Below are positions 1-6,852 of a stretch of 64,000 nucleotides of DNA, piece by piece (positions within the stretch are counted from its first letter, which is position 1; every line of letters begins with the position of its first letter). Source of the DNA: Sphingopyxis sp. YF1 (GTDB lineage Bacteria > Pseudomonadota > Alphaproteobacteria > Sphingomonadales > Sphingomonadaceae); the NCBI RefSeq assembly GCF_022701295.1, contig NZ_CP033204.1, positions 2,790,001 through 2,854,000 of the forward strand. Reading direction: 5' to 3'. Position numbers and translations under genes: made by a program. Under the pieces are notes generated by a model. It saw only the letters and a program-made list of their open reading frames with translations, did not search any database and was not told where the DNA came from.

Positions 1-97
1 AGACGGTGAAACGGCGTGCCGCGACCATCGGCCCGACGGTGTGCGAGCTGGAGGGTCCGACGCCGATCTTGAACAATTCAAACAGGCTGATGGTCAT
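1..97 (-). CDS. sdaA: L-serine dehydratase (L-serine ammonia-lyase), N-terminal 32 codons, cut by window edge
   Basis: Reading leftward from the ATG at 97-95, the frame starts [20 protein letters not shown] and continues with VGPM. The [16 protein letters not shown] stretch is the signature of the N-terminal beta domain of iron-sulfur L-serine dehydratases, which convert L-serine to pyruvate and ammonia. The start is preceded by an AGAAG ribosome-binding-like sequence. The gene begins 13 bases after the stop of the split acyltransferase, so the two were probably co-transcribed before the prophage inserted. Only the beginning is visible, so nothing can be said about the cysteine ligands or the ACT region. 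Confidence 0.85.
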   Translation of the reverse strand, partial: MTISLFELFKIGVGPSSSHTVGPMVAARRFTV

Positions 98-110
98 GGC
101 CGAGATTCTT

Positions 111-1546
111 CTAGGGTGCCGGGGCAATCGCTTCGAGAGGGAGCGCCGCGACGATCTGGCGCGACGCGGGCAGCGTATAATGGCCATAGTCAAAATGGAA
201 AGGCGAACCATCGGGCGCGAACAGCGGACAGACGCCCGCCGCCGGGCATTCGAGGTCCTGCATCGAGATATAGGTCGCGCCCGCAGCGCGGACCTGGGGC
301 GCCATCAGCCGGTCGAGCGCGACCGGTCCCTGCGCGCGGCCGGCGCGCGCCACCGCGAGGTCGTCACGCGCGACCGCGCGGGCGAGCAGGCGCGGCAGCG
401 GTTCGTCATATTCGACCGACGGCCCGAGCACGGTCACCGCGATGCCGCGGTCGCGGAAACGGCGAATGGCGCGGAGCACGCCGGCCATCTCCCCTTCCTG
501 CCAGCGCGCCGACAGGATGACGCGGTCGAGCCGCCCTTCGCCGGGCAGCGTGCCGAAACCGATCTCCATCACCTCGGTACAGCGTTTTGCGCCCGCAGTC
601 GGCCAGACCGGCCGGCACCCCGACCCGTTGACCTGCATCACATGCACGTCGGGCAGGCGTTCGGCGATCGCCTGCACCACCTGTCCGGCGTGGCTGTCGC
701 CGAGGATCATCACGTTCGGCCGGTCGGGGCGCAGCGTCGCGCAGCGCGCCACGTCGAAGCGCGGGTTGATGCTGTCGGCCATGCACAGCCCGCTCTTGAA
801 CTGCAGCTTCGCGGCCGGCGAGAAATCATAGTCGAGATAGGTCAGGATGCGTTCGATCTTCGGGTCGGCGATGCGCGCCGCCGACGCCTGCATCGCGAGA
901 ACCGCCGCGGCGCCCGCGACCGCCAGCATCGCGACCAGCGCCGACCACAGGATGCGCGGCGTCGCCCAGCCGCGGCCGCGATCGAGGAAGGGGCGCTCGA
1001 TCAGGCGGTAGCTGAGGATCGCCAGCACGAAGGACAGCGCGATCGTCGCCGCCATCTCGCCCGCGTCGAGCGTCATGCCGCGTTCGAAGCGCCAGAAGCT
1101 CATCACCGGCCAGTGCCACAGATAGAGCGAGTAGCTGATGTCGCCGACGAAACGCATCGGCGCGAGCGAGAGCAGCCGCGCCGTGCCGCCGCTCTCGCCA
1201 TAGGCGATGAGCAGCGCGGTGCCGATGCACGGCAGCAACGCCCACGGCGCGGGGAAGCTGCTGTCCTCCGTGATCACGAACAGCCCCGCGATCACGAGCG
1301 CGAGGCCGGTCCACGCCGCGGCGACCCTGATCCGGCCGGCCAGAGCGGGAAAGCCCCCCGTCGCGACAAGCGCGCCAAGTCCCAGTTCCCATGCACGCGT
1401 CGGCAGCAGGTAGAAGGCGAACGCCGCCTTGTTGATCATCGTGAAGGCAAAGGCCAGCCCCAGCGACGCCGCGACAATCGCCCACAGCGCGGGCACGATC
1501 CGCTTCGGCAGCCAGCGATGGAGCGCGAGCAGCAGCAGCGGATAGA
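111..1546 (-). pseudogene. Acyltransferase-3/SGNH surface polysaccharide acyltransferase, C-terminal part, cut by prophage
   Basis: This is the larger piece of an OafA/YrhL-type membrane acyltransferase; its N-terminal piece lies at 42470-42907. It carries the remaining membrane helices (for example LPTRAWELGLGALVA and ISYSLYLWHWPVMSFWRF) and then a C-terminal SGNH domain with the block-I motif MILGDSHAGQV. Such proteins transfer acyl, usually acetyl, groups onto O-antigen or exopolysaccharide at the inner membrane. Joining the two pieces and dropping one 5-bp ATAGA copy gives 1,869 nt, an exact 622-codon frame plus stop, with the junction reading EEQFYIFYPLLLLAL, a normal acyltransferase motif. 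A start at codon MPALWAI inside this piece is possible but would lack the catalytic N-terminal helices, so the gene is very likely inactive in this lysogen. Confidence 0.93.
1542..1546. repeat. Left copy of the 5-bp target-site duplication (ATAGA)
   Basis: ATAGA lies directly outside the left prophage end (TGTTAGGGG...). The same five bases lie directly outside the right end. A 5-bp duplication is the hallmark of Mu-type transposition, and deleting one copy with the prophage repairs the host reading frame exactly. Confidence 0.95.
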
Positions 1547-1572
1547 TGTTAGGGGACTAGAGGTTCCAGAAC
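1547..1572 (+). repeat. Left phage end with first transposase-site candidate
   Basis: The terminal TGT is followed after 10 bases by GAGGTTCCAGAAC (1560-1572). Related sequences occur inverted at the right end: GCTTCTGGAGT about 15 bases in, and GAGGTTCTGGAGC about 35 bases in (both read from the right end). The similar placement suggests these are MuA-type transposase binding sites. A palindrome, GCTTCTTAGAAGC (1731-1743), may be a further internal left site, but the match is weaker. Confidence 0.7.
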
Positions 1573-1657
1573 GCCGGGATTGAGCGGCATATTGTGGGAT
1601 TGCGCGGGACGAAGGGCGGAAAACCGGGCGTTTCGGCACATTCGGGGCGCTCCGTGG

Positions 1658-1957
1658 AAGTGGGACCGTTATCTAGATTAACCACCGTAATAGACATCGC
1701 TCGGACAGGATCAACCAGAGTCGGGCGCGAGCTTCTTAGAAGCGCGTGAGACGGCGCTGAGCGGGCTCTCAGGCGGCTTTCAGTCGGGCGATGACGGCGG
1801 GGCGGCCCGAAAACGAGCGCGGTAAGTGGGACCGGAAGTGGGACCCTGGGCAAAAATGGGTCGTTTCAGGTCCCACTTAGCATTTGGCGCGGAAATCCGG
1901 GCGTTTTGACGCGGCGAATGGCACGCACCGCCTTGCAGTCAAAGACTTAAGTGGGCC
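1658..1957. repeat. Cluster of AAGTGGGACC repeats near the left end
   Basis: AAGTGGGACC occurs exactly at 1658-1667, 1824-1833 and 1836-1845. It occurs inverted (GGTCCCACTT) at 1869-1878, and a degenerate copy, AAGTGGGCC, is at 1949-1957. No copies were noticed at the right end. The 1547-1965 stretch otherwise holds no convincing gene. Repeated sites at this place in Mu-like phages are usually repressor operators, transposase sites or a transposition enhancer; which of these applies cannot be told from sequence alone. Confidence 0.7.
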
Positions 1958-1965
1958 GGATCAAA

Positions 1966-2442
1966 TCAGCTGTCGACGGCGTTTGCCATGCGACAATCTT
2001 CCAGGATCGGCAGGCCCATGATCTCGCGGACTTCATTGCAAACGACGGTCGCCTGTTGACCTTTTTTGAGCGAGCCGGTGGATGCTCCGGCCCGTTTATC
2101 GAAGAGTGCCTGCACCGGTCGCGTCTGGCCGGTTTCGAACAGCACGGCCGGATCATCAGCAAAGTCCAGCACGACGCGGCGGACGGTGCCGGTGAGTTGG
2201 ACCGGAACGCCGCCATAGTCTTGCATCGCCCCAACTTCGTTCGCTTCGAAGGCGGCTACAAGTTGGTCGACCGTGACCTTTACAGCCGGGTTTGATGCCG
2301 CCACTGCGTCGCGCGCACCTGCCTGCTCAGCGCCGGAACCTTCCAGCTGCCCGATTGCCAGAGCGCCATCGTCGGGTTCGGCCGGCTCGGGGGAGGAACA
2401 GGCGGCGAGGCCCAGTGCGGCGCCGATCAACAGTTTCTTCAT
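1966..2442 (-). CDS. Small secreted lipoprotein with OB-fold (tRNA_anti-like) domain
   Basis: The ATG at 2442 gives a 158-residue protein beginning MKKLLIGAALGLAACSS, a typical lipoprotein signal with Cys15 as the acylated residue. An acidic linker leads into a C-terminal part containing VTVDQLVAAFEANEVGAMQ and VQLTGTVRRVVLDF, the pattern of the tRNA_anti-like OB-fold family of small bacterial proteins. A longer reading from 2457 (MGEGY...) would bury the signal peptide, so 2442 is preferred. It lies leftward between the phage end and the repressor, on the repressor strand, so it could be expressed in the lysogen. An envelope role such as superinfection exclusion or lysogenic conversion is inference. 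Confidence 0.8.
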   Translation of the reverse strand: MKKLLIGAALGLAACSSPEPAEPDDGALAIGQLEGSGAEQAGARDAVAASNPAVKVTVDQLVAAFEANEVGAMQDYGGVPVQLTGTVRRVVLDFADDPAVLFETGQTRPVQALFDKRAGASTGSLKKGQQATVVCNEVREIMGLPILEDCRMANAVDS

Positions 2443-2461
2443 ATACCCCTCCCCCAATTCA

Positions 2462-2713
2462 TCAGCCGACCAGCCTGAGTGTCGGCCTTATCTTCAACGC
2501 GACGACATTGTCGACCTCTGGCACATCCATCGCGGGTTCGACCTGTCGCGTGACGATGTCGGCCGGGACGGTCAGGAATATGCAGCGGTGATAGCGATCT
2601 CGCTGGGCGCGGCCTTCGCGCAGCGCGTCGAGTTCGGCGTCGCGGCGGTGCGCGCGCCAGGGACCGACGCGCTTGCCACACCAGGAGTAGGCATATTGGG
2701 TGACGGTGCGCAT
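2462..2713 (-). CDS. Small hypothetical protein, 83 aa
   Basis: This frame begins MRTVTQYAYSWCGKRVGPWR and ends KIRPTLRLVG. Its ATG overlaps the TGA of the YozE-like gene upstream (ATGA at 2715-2711), the coupling style used throughout this phage, which is the main reason to accept it. It is basic in the middle and has no recognised domain. It belongs to the leftward block read with the repressor and the lipoprotein. The reading frame is open further upstream, but that extension only shadows the neighbouring gene. Confidence 0.6.
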   Translation of the reverse strand: MRTVTQYAYSWCGKRVGPWRAHRRDAELDALREGRAQRDRYHRCIFLTVPADIVTRQVEPAMDVPEVDNVVALKIRPTLRLVG

Positions 2714-2946
2714 CAGTCGAGCGCCTCCCGCAGCCATTCGCCTTCGGCCTGTTCGAGCGCGTCGTGAAATTCCCAGCTCGCTTCGTCCTGGTTGAGGCGT
2801 TTCGACAGATCGAGCGCGGTCGACAGGCGCGCCGAGCGCGGGTCGCTGCGCACCGATCGCGCGAGTTCGCCGACGAGGTCCTTTCGCGTGTGCTGGCGCC
2901 GCAGCCAGTCGATGAAGGTTCCAGCGGCGGTAGTCACGTTCGACAT
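2713..2946 (-). CDS. YozE/SAM-like small protein
   Basis: Starting at the ATG at 2946 (MSNVTTAAGTF), which has an AAAGGAG Shine-Dalgarno 8 bases upstream, the product is 77 residues. The segment TFIDWLRRQHTRKDLVGELA followed by RSVRSDP matches the YozE_SAM_like family, small helical proteins of unknown function common in Firmicutes and phages. A longer 93-residue reading from 2994 has no ribosome-binding site. It sits between the repressor and the 83-aa gene and overlaps the latter by 1 base. Confidence 0.75.
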   Translation of the reverse strand: MSNVTTAAGTFIDWLRRQHTRKDLVGELARSVRSDPRSARLSTALDLSKRLNQDEASWEFHDALEQAEGEWLREALD

Positions 2947-3032
2947 CGCATGTTCTCCTTTCCGGTTCACGAGTCGCAAGCGACGGTAGAACAAAATGAG
3001 AACATCGACAATCGAGCGCCACGGCGGCGTCC

Positions 3033-3728
3033 CTAAATCGGACGGGCGAGCTGGCCGACGACGCGCGCCACCACCTCGTACTGATCCTCTTCGTGTCCGA
3101 GATCGCGGGACAGGACGGTGTGTTCGTCGCTGCCGTCGTCGCGCAGCGCAAAGCGCGCCATCACGATCCCGCCATTGACGCGGAAGAGATAGTAGGCACC
3201 GTGGACCATTCGCTCGCCCTTGCGGTGATCGCGACAGAATAAAGGCGTGCCGGTGTTGAGGGTCAGCGCATCATACGGCGCCGGCAGGCGACCGATCCAC
3301 AGGCCGGAATTTTCGCCCAGACTGGAGTAGAGCCAGTCGCGTCGGAACCTCGTCGACGAGATCGGGTCCATCTTTCCCAGTTCGTCGATTTCCAAGAGCG
3401 CATATTCGGGCACCTCGACCCAATCGGCGTCGTTCGCGTCGACCAGCGGGCGCGGTCCGGCGCTTTCGCGGCCATCGATCAAAAACTCGACCGAAGTTCC
3501 CAAGGCGCGAGCAATCAAAACCGCGTTGTCGGCGCGCGAAATGCCCTTTCTGACATAATCGCTGATCGTGCTCGTTGAAATTCCGGTTTTCTCGGACAGC
3601 CAGCCGTAATCCCGGCCGTCGAGCAACGACAAAATGCGCCTTCCAACCGAATTATCGGTTTGAGATGGTTGACGGCGTTTTTTCGGCTCGCTATCCGGGT
3701 TTTCGTTACGAACTTTCGGATTTGCCAT
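3033..3728 (-). CDS. Phage repressor, HTH plus degenerate S24-fold domain
   Basis: The 231-residue product has a basic N-terminus, a helix-turn-helix at about residues 28-85 (SEKTGISTSTISDYVRKG) and a C-terminal domain laid out like LexA/CI peptidases. Where active family members have GDSM, this protein has YDAL, and where they have the lysine in VKR it reads VMARF. Both residues of the Ser-Lys self-cleavage dyad therefore appear to be missing. It is transcribed leftward, divergent from the Ner-like gene with one base between the annotated starts, the standard genetic-switch layout. Its role as lysogeny repressor is inferred from position and fold. Induction probably does not use RecA-stimulated autocleavage. 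Confidence 0.85.
   Translation of the reverse strand: MANPKVRNENPDSEPKKRRQPSQTDNSVGRRILSLLDGRDYGWLSEKTGISTSTISDYVRKGISRADNAVLIARALGTSVEFLIDGRESAGPRPLVDANDADWVEVPEYALLEIDELGKMDPISSTRFRRDWLYSSLGENSGLWIGRLPAPYDALTLNTGTPLFCRDHRKGERMVHGAYYLFRVNGGIVMARFALRDDGSDEHTVLSRDLGHEEDQYEVVARVVGQLARPI
3645..3660. promoter_or_regulatory. Operator candidate in the repressor 5' region
   Basis: AACCGA-ATTA-TCGGTT is a perfect 6-bp inverted repeat with a 4-base AT spacer, inside the start of the repressor gene. The divergent switch has no free intergenic space, so regulator sites must lie within coding DNA, as this one does. No binding data exist; it is offered as a candidate only. Confidence 0.35.
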
Positions 3729-3729
3729 T

Positions 3730-3978
3730 ATGTCACTCGCTCAAATGCACAGGGAGGATGTTAAAGCCGCGCTTCGCAAGAAGTACGGCACCATCCGAAA
3801 ATTCGAAATTGCGCACGGGTTTTCGCCCGGCTCCGTCCACGACGTCCTCCGACACAGGAAATGGGCACGGGTGGAGCGGGCAATCGCGGCCGCCATCGAC
3901 GTTCCTTCGAGTCTATCCGAAAAAACGGATAGCACCGCCGAATCCTCGACGCAGCATCTAATTGCGGGAGCCCAATAG
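3730..3978 (+). CDS. ner: Ner-like DNA-binding regulator
   Basis: The 82-residue product contains MHREDVKAALRKKYGTIRKF followed by EIAHGFSPGSVHDVLRHRKW, the Ner/Nlp (SfsB-like) lambda-repressor fold that opens the early operon in Mu and represses both early and repressor promoters. The first ATG (3730) leaves only one base to the divergent repressor start, so the ATG at 3745 (MHREDV...) may be the true start; neither has a good Shine-Dalgarno. The C-terminal tail is longer than in Mu Ner. It is followed after 2 bases by the ParB-like gene. Confidence 0.85.
   Translation: MSLAQMHREDVKAALRKKYGTIRKFEIAHGFSPGSVHDVLRHRKWARVERAIAAAIDVPSSLSEKTDSTAESSTQHLIAGAQ
3913..3932. promoter_or_regulatory. Perfect inverted repeat CTATCCG-A6-CGGATAG in the ner gene
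   Basis: CTATCCG (3913-3919) and CGGATAG (3926-3932) flank exactly six A residues. Another CTATCCG occurs at 3691-3697, near the repressor start. No T-tract follows, so an operator is likelier than a terminator. The regulator that would bind it is unknown. Confidence 0.4.
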
Positions 3979-3980
3979 GT

Positions 3981-4982
3981 ATGGCTTCCCAGCATTCTGA
4001 AATCTTCCCGCTCGATCCGGCTGCGGTTGTCGTCGGTCCGCGTATCGGCCTGTTCTGGCCGGAAAAGGCTAGCGCGCTCGGCGCGCTGATGAAGCGTGAC
4101 GGGCAGAATGACCCGATCAAGGTCCAGCACAAGAAGGGCGAATGGTTGCTCGTCACGGGTCTGCACCGGCTGCGCGGGGCGATCGAAGCCGGGCTGGACA
4201 CGATCAAGGCGATCGAGGTCGAGGGCAGTTCCGCCGAGCTGGCGCTGATCGAGGCGAGCGAGAATATCCATCGCCGGGATTTTGGCCCGATCGAGCGCGC
4301 CCTGTTCATCCGCGAAATCGCCGAGCTAGCCGAGGAGCGTTGGTCGAAGGGTCATGAAAACCTGACCCCCCAGCAGATCGGCCAGATCAAGCGCTGGGAA
4401 CGCGAGCGCGAGAAGGCGCCGGGCGTTGTTCGCGCTGATGATGCCGCAGCGATGGAGGCGGAGTATAGTGCGGCAACAATTGCCGGACTATATGGATGGC
4501 AGGAAGAAGTTGCGGAATCACTCGGCCTTTCGCCGCGCACGATCCGCGATTCCCTGAAAATCCATCGCCAGCTGATCGCGCCTTTCGAGGCAGAGCTTTG
4601 GGAACTGCTCGCGCGTTCGCCCCTGGGCAAGAAGCGCGCGGCGCTGATGGAACTCGCCGACATCGCCGACGAGGAAACGCGCCGGTTGGTGATCGACACG
4701 ATCGTCGGCGATGACATGGGCGAGATCAAATCCGTCTCGGACGCGATGATCGCGGCGGGCGCGAAGGCGGCGGCGGGCAAGGTCCGCAAAGCCGGCGATA
4801 GCAAGTGGATGGATGGGGCCGGTACCAATCTCGATCGCCTGAGCGCATCGGGGTGGCGGCAGTTCGCCCCAACGCTGGTCGAGAAGATCAAGCCAAGCGC
4901 CCTCGTCACCATCCGCGACGCTGTCCTTGCGAGAATTGCCGCCGAGGGCGGCGTCGAAGCGATCGGAGCCGACGATGCCTGA
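3981..4982 (+). CDS. ParB/Spo0J N-terminal domain protein
   Basis: The 333-residue product has a ParB-type N-terminal domain: IKVQHKKGEWLLVTGLHRLR (GxHR box near residues 60-67) and ENIHRRDFGPIERALF (about 94-109). A ParB-like HTH follows (ESLGLSPRTIRDSLKIHRQL), then a helical C-terminal half. ParB proteins bind DNA and, in the chromosome-partition family, hydrolyse CTP. There is no ParA next to it, so segregation is unlikely; DNA binding, nuclease activity or early gene control in phage replication are the options. ParB-like proteins at this position recur in Mu-like phages of alphaproteobacteria. Confidence 0.85.
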   Translation: MASQHSEIFPLDPAAVVVGPRIGLFWPEKASALGALMKRDGQNDPIKVQHKKGEWLLVTGLHRLRGAIEAGLDTIKAIEVEGSSAELALIEASENIHRRDFGPIERALFIREIAELAEERWSKGHENLTPQQIGQIKRWEREREKAPGVVRADDAAAMEAEYSAATIAGLYGWQEEVAESLGLSPRTIRDSLKIHRQLIAPFEAELWELLARSPLGKKRAALMELADIADEETRRLVIDTIVGDDMGEIKSVSDAMIAAGAKAAAGKVRKAGDSKWMDGAGTNLDRLSASGWRQFAPTLVEKIKPSALVTIRDAVLARIAAEGGVEAIGADDA

Positions 4983-5301
4983 TCATTCCACATCGGTTTT
5001 CCTTGAGCGTATGCGCGTCGGGGTTTTGGGACTCTGGTTCGAAGCGCAGGCAGTCGATCGGCAGATGGAGGCCGCTCGCCGCGTTGGCGTGATCGCCCAT
5101 GCCGATGCGTTGCACTTGGCCGGGTTCTCGCGATGTCTCGCGGACACGGCGGCTGGATATGCTGCCGGGGTCGCGCCGCGAACCATCGACAAATGGCGCC
5201 GCCGCGTTCGCGGTGTGCGGCTGGATCGAGCCGAAGCTCTTTATCTGCTTTGTCCGCGGACCATGCGGACGCGATCCAAGCGGAAAGGGCGTCGAGCATG
5301 A
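4975..5301 (+). CDS. Small HTH-like hypothetical protein, 108 aa
   Basis: The ATG at 4975 overlaps the end of the ParB-like gene by 8 bases and begins MPDHSTSVFLERMRVGVLG. The middle reads AGYAAGVAPRTIDKWRRRVR, a plausible helix-turn-helix, and the C-terminus is strongly basic (RTRSKRKGRRA). It is probably a DNA-binding early protein, but no family was recognised. Its stop overlaps the start of the next gene (ATGA). Confidence 0.65.
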   Translation: MPDHSTSVFLERMRVGVLGLWFEAQAVDRQMEAARRVGVIAHADALHLAGFSRCLADTAAGYAAGVAPRTIDKWRRRVRGVRLDRAEALYLLCPRTMRTRSKRKGRRA

Positions 5302-5573
5302 TCCGCCGTCCCGTCACCTGCGCGGCGCCGGGGTGCCGCTGTGTGATCGAGCCCGGCAATTGGCTGTGCCCGGGTCACTGGTTTTCGCTGCCGGAGCGGC
5401 TGCGCAAGGCGTTGGGCGCGACGTGGCGTGCGCGGCATGTCGCGGCCTTTCAGGAAAATTGGACCGAGGCGCTGGTCATCCTCGACCCGTCGCCTTCGCG
5501 GCGCACGACGCCGCCGACGATCGCCTTCGAGGGCGAGCGTCCGGTCGCCTATGCAACGGGGAGGATGCTGTGA
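5298..5573 (+). CDS. Cys/His-containing early protein, 91 aa
   Basis: The start ATG (5298) shares ATGA with the preceding stop. The N-terminus CAAPGCRCVIEPGNWLCPGH has four cysteines and a histidine in a spacing suited to zinc binding. The rest, with SLPERLRKALGATWRARHVA, is helical. No family was recognised. Its place in a tightly overlapped early operon argues that it is real. Confidence 0.6.
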   Translation: MIRRPVTCAAPGCRCVIEPGNWLCPGHWFSLPERLRKALGATWRARHVAAFQENWTEALVILDPSPSRRTTPPTIAFEGERPVAYATGRML

Positions 5574-5917
5574 GCAGCGAACTCAAAATCAATCCGAACT
5601 TCGTGCTCGCGCTGGACATTTTTGCGCGACCCGACCGGCGCCCGATCCTGATCGTTGTCGACAAGGAAACGGCTGATTATTCGGTCTACGAATTGAGCAC
5701 CGACACCATCGCCGACATCATCTCGGCGGTGGATCAGGAAATCGATGTCGCCCAGGAAATCCCGCGGGCGATCGAGACCGACAGCGCGATTTGCTTCTGC
5801 TCTTCCGAACTGCGGGCTTGGCTCGCCATGAAGGGTATCGAGCATCGCTTCCGTCCGCTGATGCCGATTGTCGAGGCGCTGATCCGTCAAAATGCACCCG
5901 ACTGGAACGCCCAGTGA
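5570..5917 (+). CDS. Hypothetical early protein, 115 aa
   Basis: A GTG at 5570 overlaps the previous TGA (GTGA). The protein begins with GTG-coded Met followed by SSELKINPNFVLALDIFARP and is acidic, with an alternating pattern suggesting a small alpha/beta fold (RPILIVVDKETADYSVYELS). No motif was recognised. It ends in a GTGA overlap with the methyltransferase gene, so the two are probably translationally coupled. Confidence 0.55.
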   Translation: MSSELKINPNFVLALDIFARPDRRPILIVVDKETADYSVYELSTDTIADIISAVDQEIDVAQEIPRAIETDSAICFCSSELRAWLAMKGIEHRFRPLMPIVEALIRQNAPDWNAQ

Positions 5918-6600
5918 GCGCGGCCGAACTGACCGCGCTCGCCGCCGACCGTCATCCCTGGGATTGGTATGTCGACGAGAGCTGGTGCACCGAGGCGCTG
6001 ATCGCGACGATCGGCTTCGACGCCTTCAAGGGGCAACTGATCCACGATCCGTGCTGCGGGCGCGGGACGATTCCGCAGGTGTTCGCGACATTCGGTTTCG
6101 AGGTCAGCGGCGGCGATGTCGAGGACCGGCGCGGTGCGTACGGCTTTCACGTCGACGACTGGGCGTTCGCGATCCGCGATTTTTACCTGTCGCCGCCGAA
6201 ACGGAGCGATAGGCCGACGTCGATCGCGTTCAATCCGCCCTATTCGACACAGGACGGGTGCGTCGTCACGGCGCTGTCGTCGATGATGGTCAGCCGGGCG
6301 CTGCGCGTCGCGACGCACAAGGTTTGCGCGCTGGTGCCCAGCAAATGGCTGCACAGCGATGAGCGGTACCGGCTGTTCGAGCGCAAGATGCCGTCGGACG
6401 TCATCCACCTGATGGAGCGGCCGTCGATGCCGCCGGGGCATTTGATCCCCGCGCTGGGCGACGACGCGTTCGGCAACGGCAAGGCTGATTATTCGTGGGT
6501 GATGTTCGACAATCGCGCCGTCACCGCGCCGGGCGAGACGCGGACTCATTTCGTGAAGCCGCGCGACGCGGTGTTCAAGGCAGCGGGGCGCGGGCGATGA
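5914..6600 (+). CDS. Early SAM-dependent methyltransferase with NPPY motif (probable adenine-N6 type)
   Basis: Starting at GTG 5914, the 228-residue product carries HDPCCGRGTIPQ (about residues 44-55), the SAM-binding motif I, and AFNPPYSTQDG (NPPY at 107-110), the catalytic motif IV of amino-methyltransferases acting on adenine N6. The order motif I then NPPY fits the gamma-class/N6A layout in compact form, without an obvious target-recognition domain. A role in modifying phage DNA against restriction early after infection is plausible; a protein or RNA target cannot be excluded. A second, Dam-type methylase lies at the right end of the prophage. Confidence 0.75.
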   Translation: MSAAELTALAADRHPWDWYVDESWCTEALIATIGFDAFKGQLIHDPCCGRGTIPQVFATFGFEVSGGDVEDRRGAYGFHVDDWAFAIRDFYLSPPKRSDRPTSIAFNPPYSTQDGCVVTALSSMMVSRALRVATHKVCALVPSKWLHSDERYRLFERKMPSDVIHLMERPSMPPGHLIPALGDDAFGNGKADYSWVMFDNRAVTAPGETRTHFVKPRDAVFKAAGRGR

Positions 6601-6848
6601 GCAAGTCGAAACCGACGCGCGCCGAGCAGCTGCGCCGCCACCGCGAAATCTTTGAATATGCGCTGGCCCATGGGCTGACGCTGGTCGCGGCCGAGATCGC
6701 CATGCTGCGCGAGGCGCGCGCGGCGCGGCTGGCGCGACAGGAAGCCACCCGCCGCTGTGGCCGCGTGATCGCGCCTGCGTCGGTTGCGGTCGCCGATCGG
6801 CCGCTGACCCCGATTCCCGTTGATGCACCCTGGATGATGAGGGATTGA
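6597..6848 (+). CDS. Basic hypothetical protein, 83 aa
   Basis: The ATG at 6597 overlaps the methyltransferase stop (ATGA). The product begins MSKSKPTRAEQLRRHREIFE and is a basic helical protein rich in Arg and Ala, ending VPIPVDAPWMMRD-like. There is no recognised domain. It is conserved in context only, as part of the overlapping early gene chain. Confidence 0.55.
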   Translation: MSKSKPTRAEQLRRHREIFEYALAHGLTLVAAEIAMLREARAARLARQEATRRCGRVIAPASVAVADRPLTPIPVDAPWMMRD

Positions 6849-6852
6849 AGTG

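Noticed and set aside
6..1583. 525-codon plus-strand frame at the left edge
   Set aside because: Arg/Gln/His-rich shadow of the acyltransferase on the opposite strand, whose membrane helices and GDSH motif are clear; it also runs into the phage end.
1557..1853. Minus-strand frame in the left-end region
   Set aside because: Low-complexity Arg/Ser/Pro content, no ribosome-binding site, and it covers the transposase site and repeats.
2714..3151. Upstream extension of the 83-aa minus-strand gene (full frame 2462-3151)
   Set aside because: The extension overlaps the YozE-like and repressor genes and has no protein-like content; only the part from 2713 is joined by an ATGA overlap.
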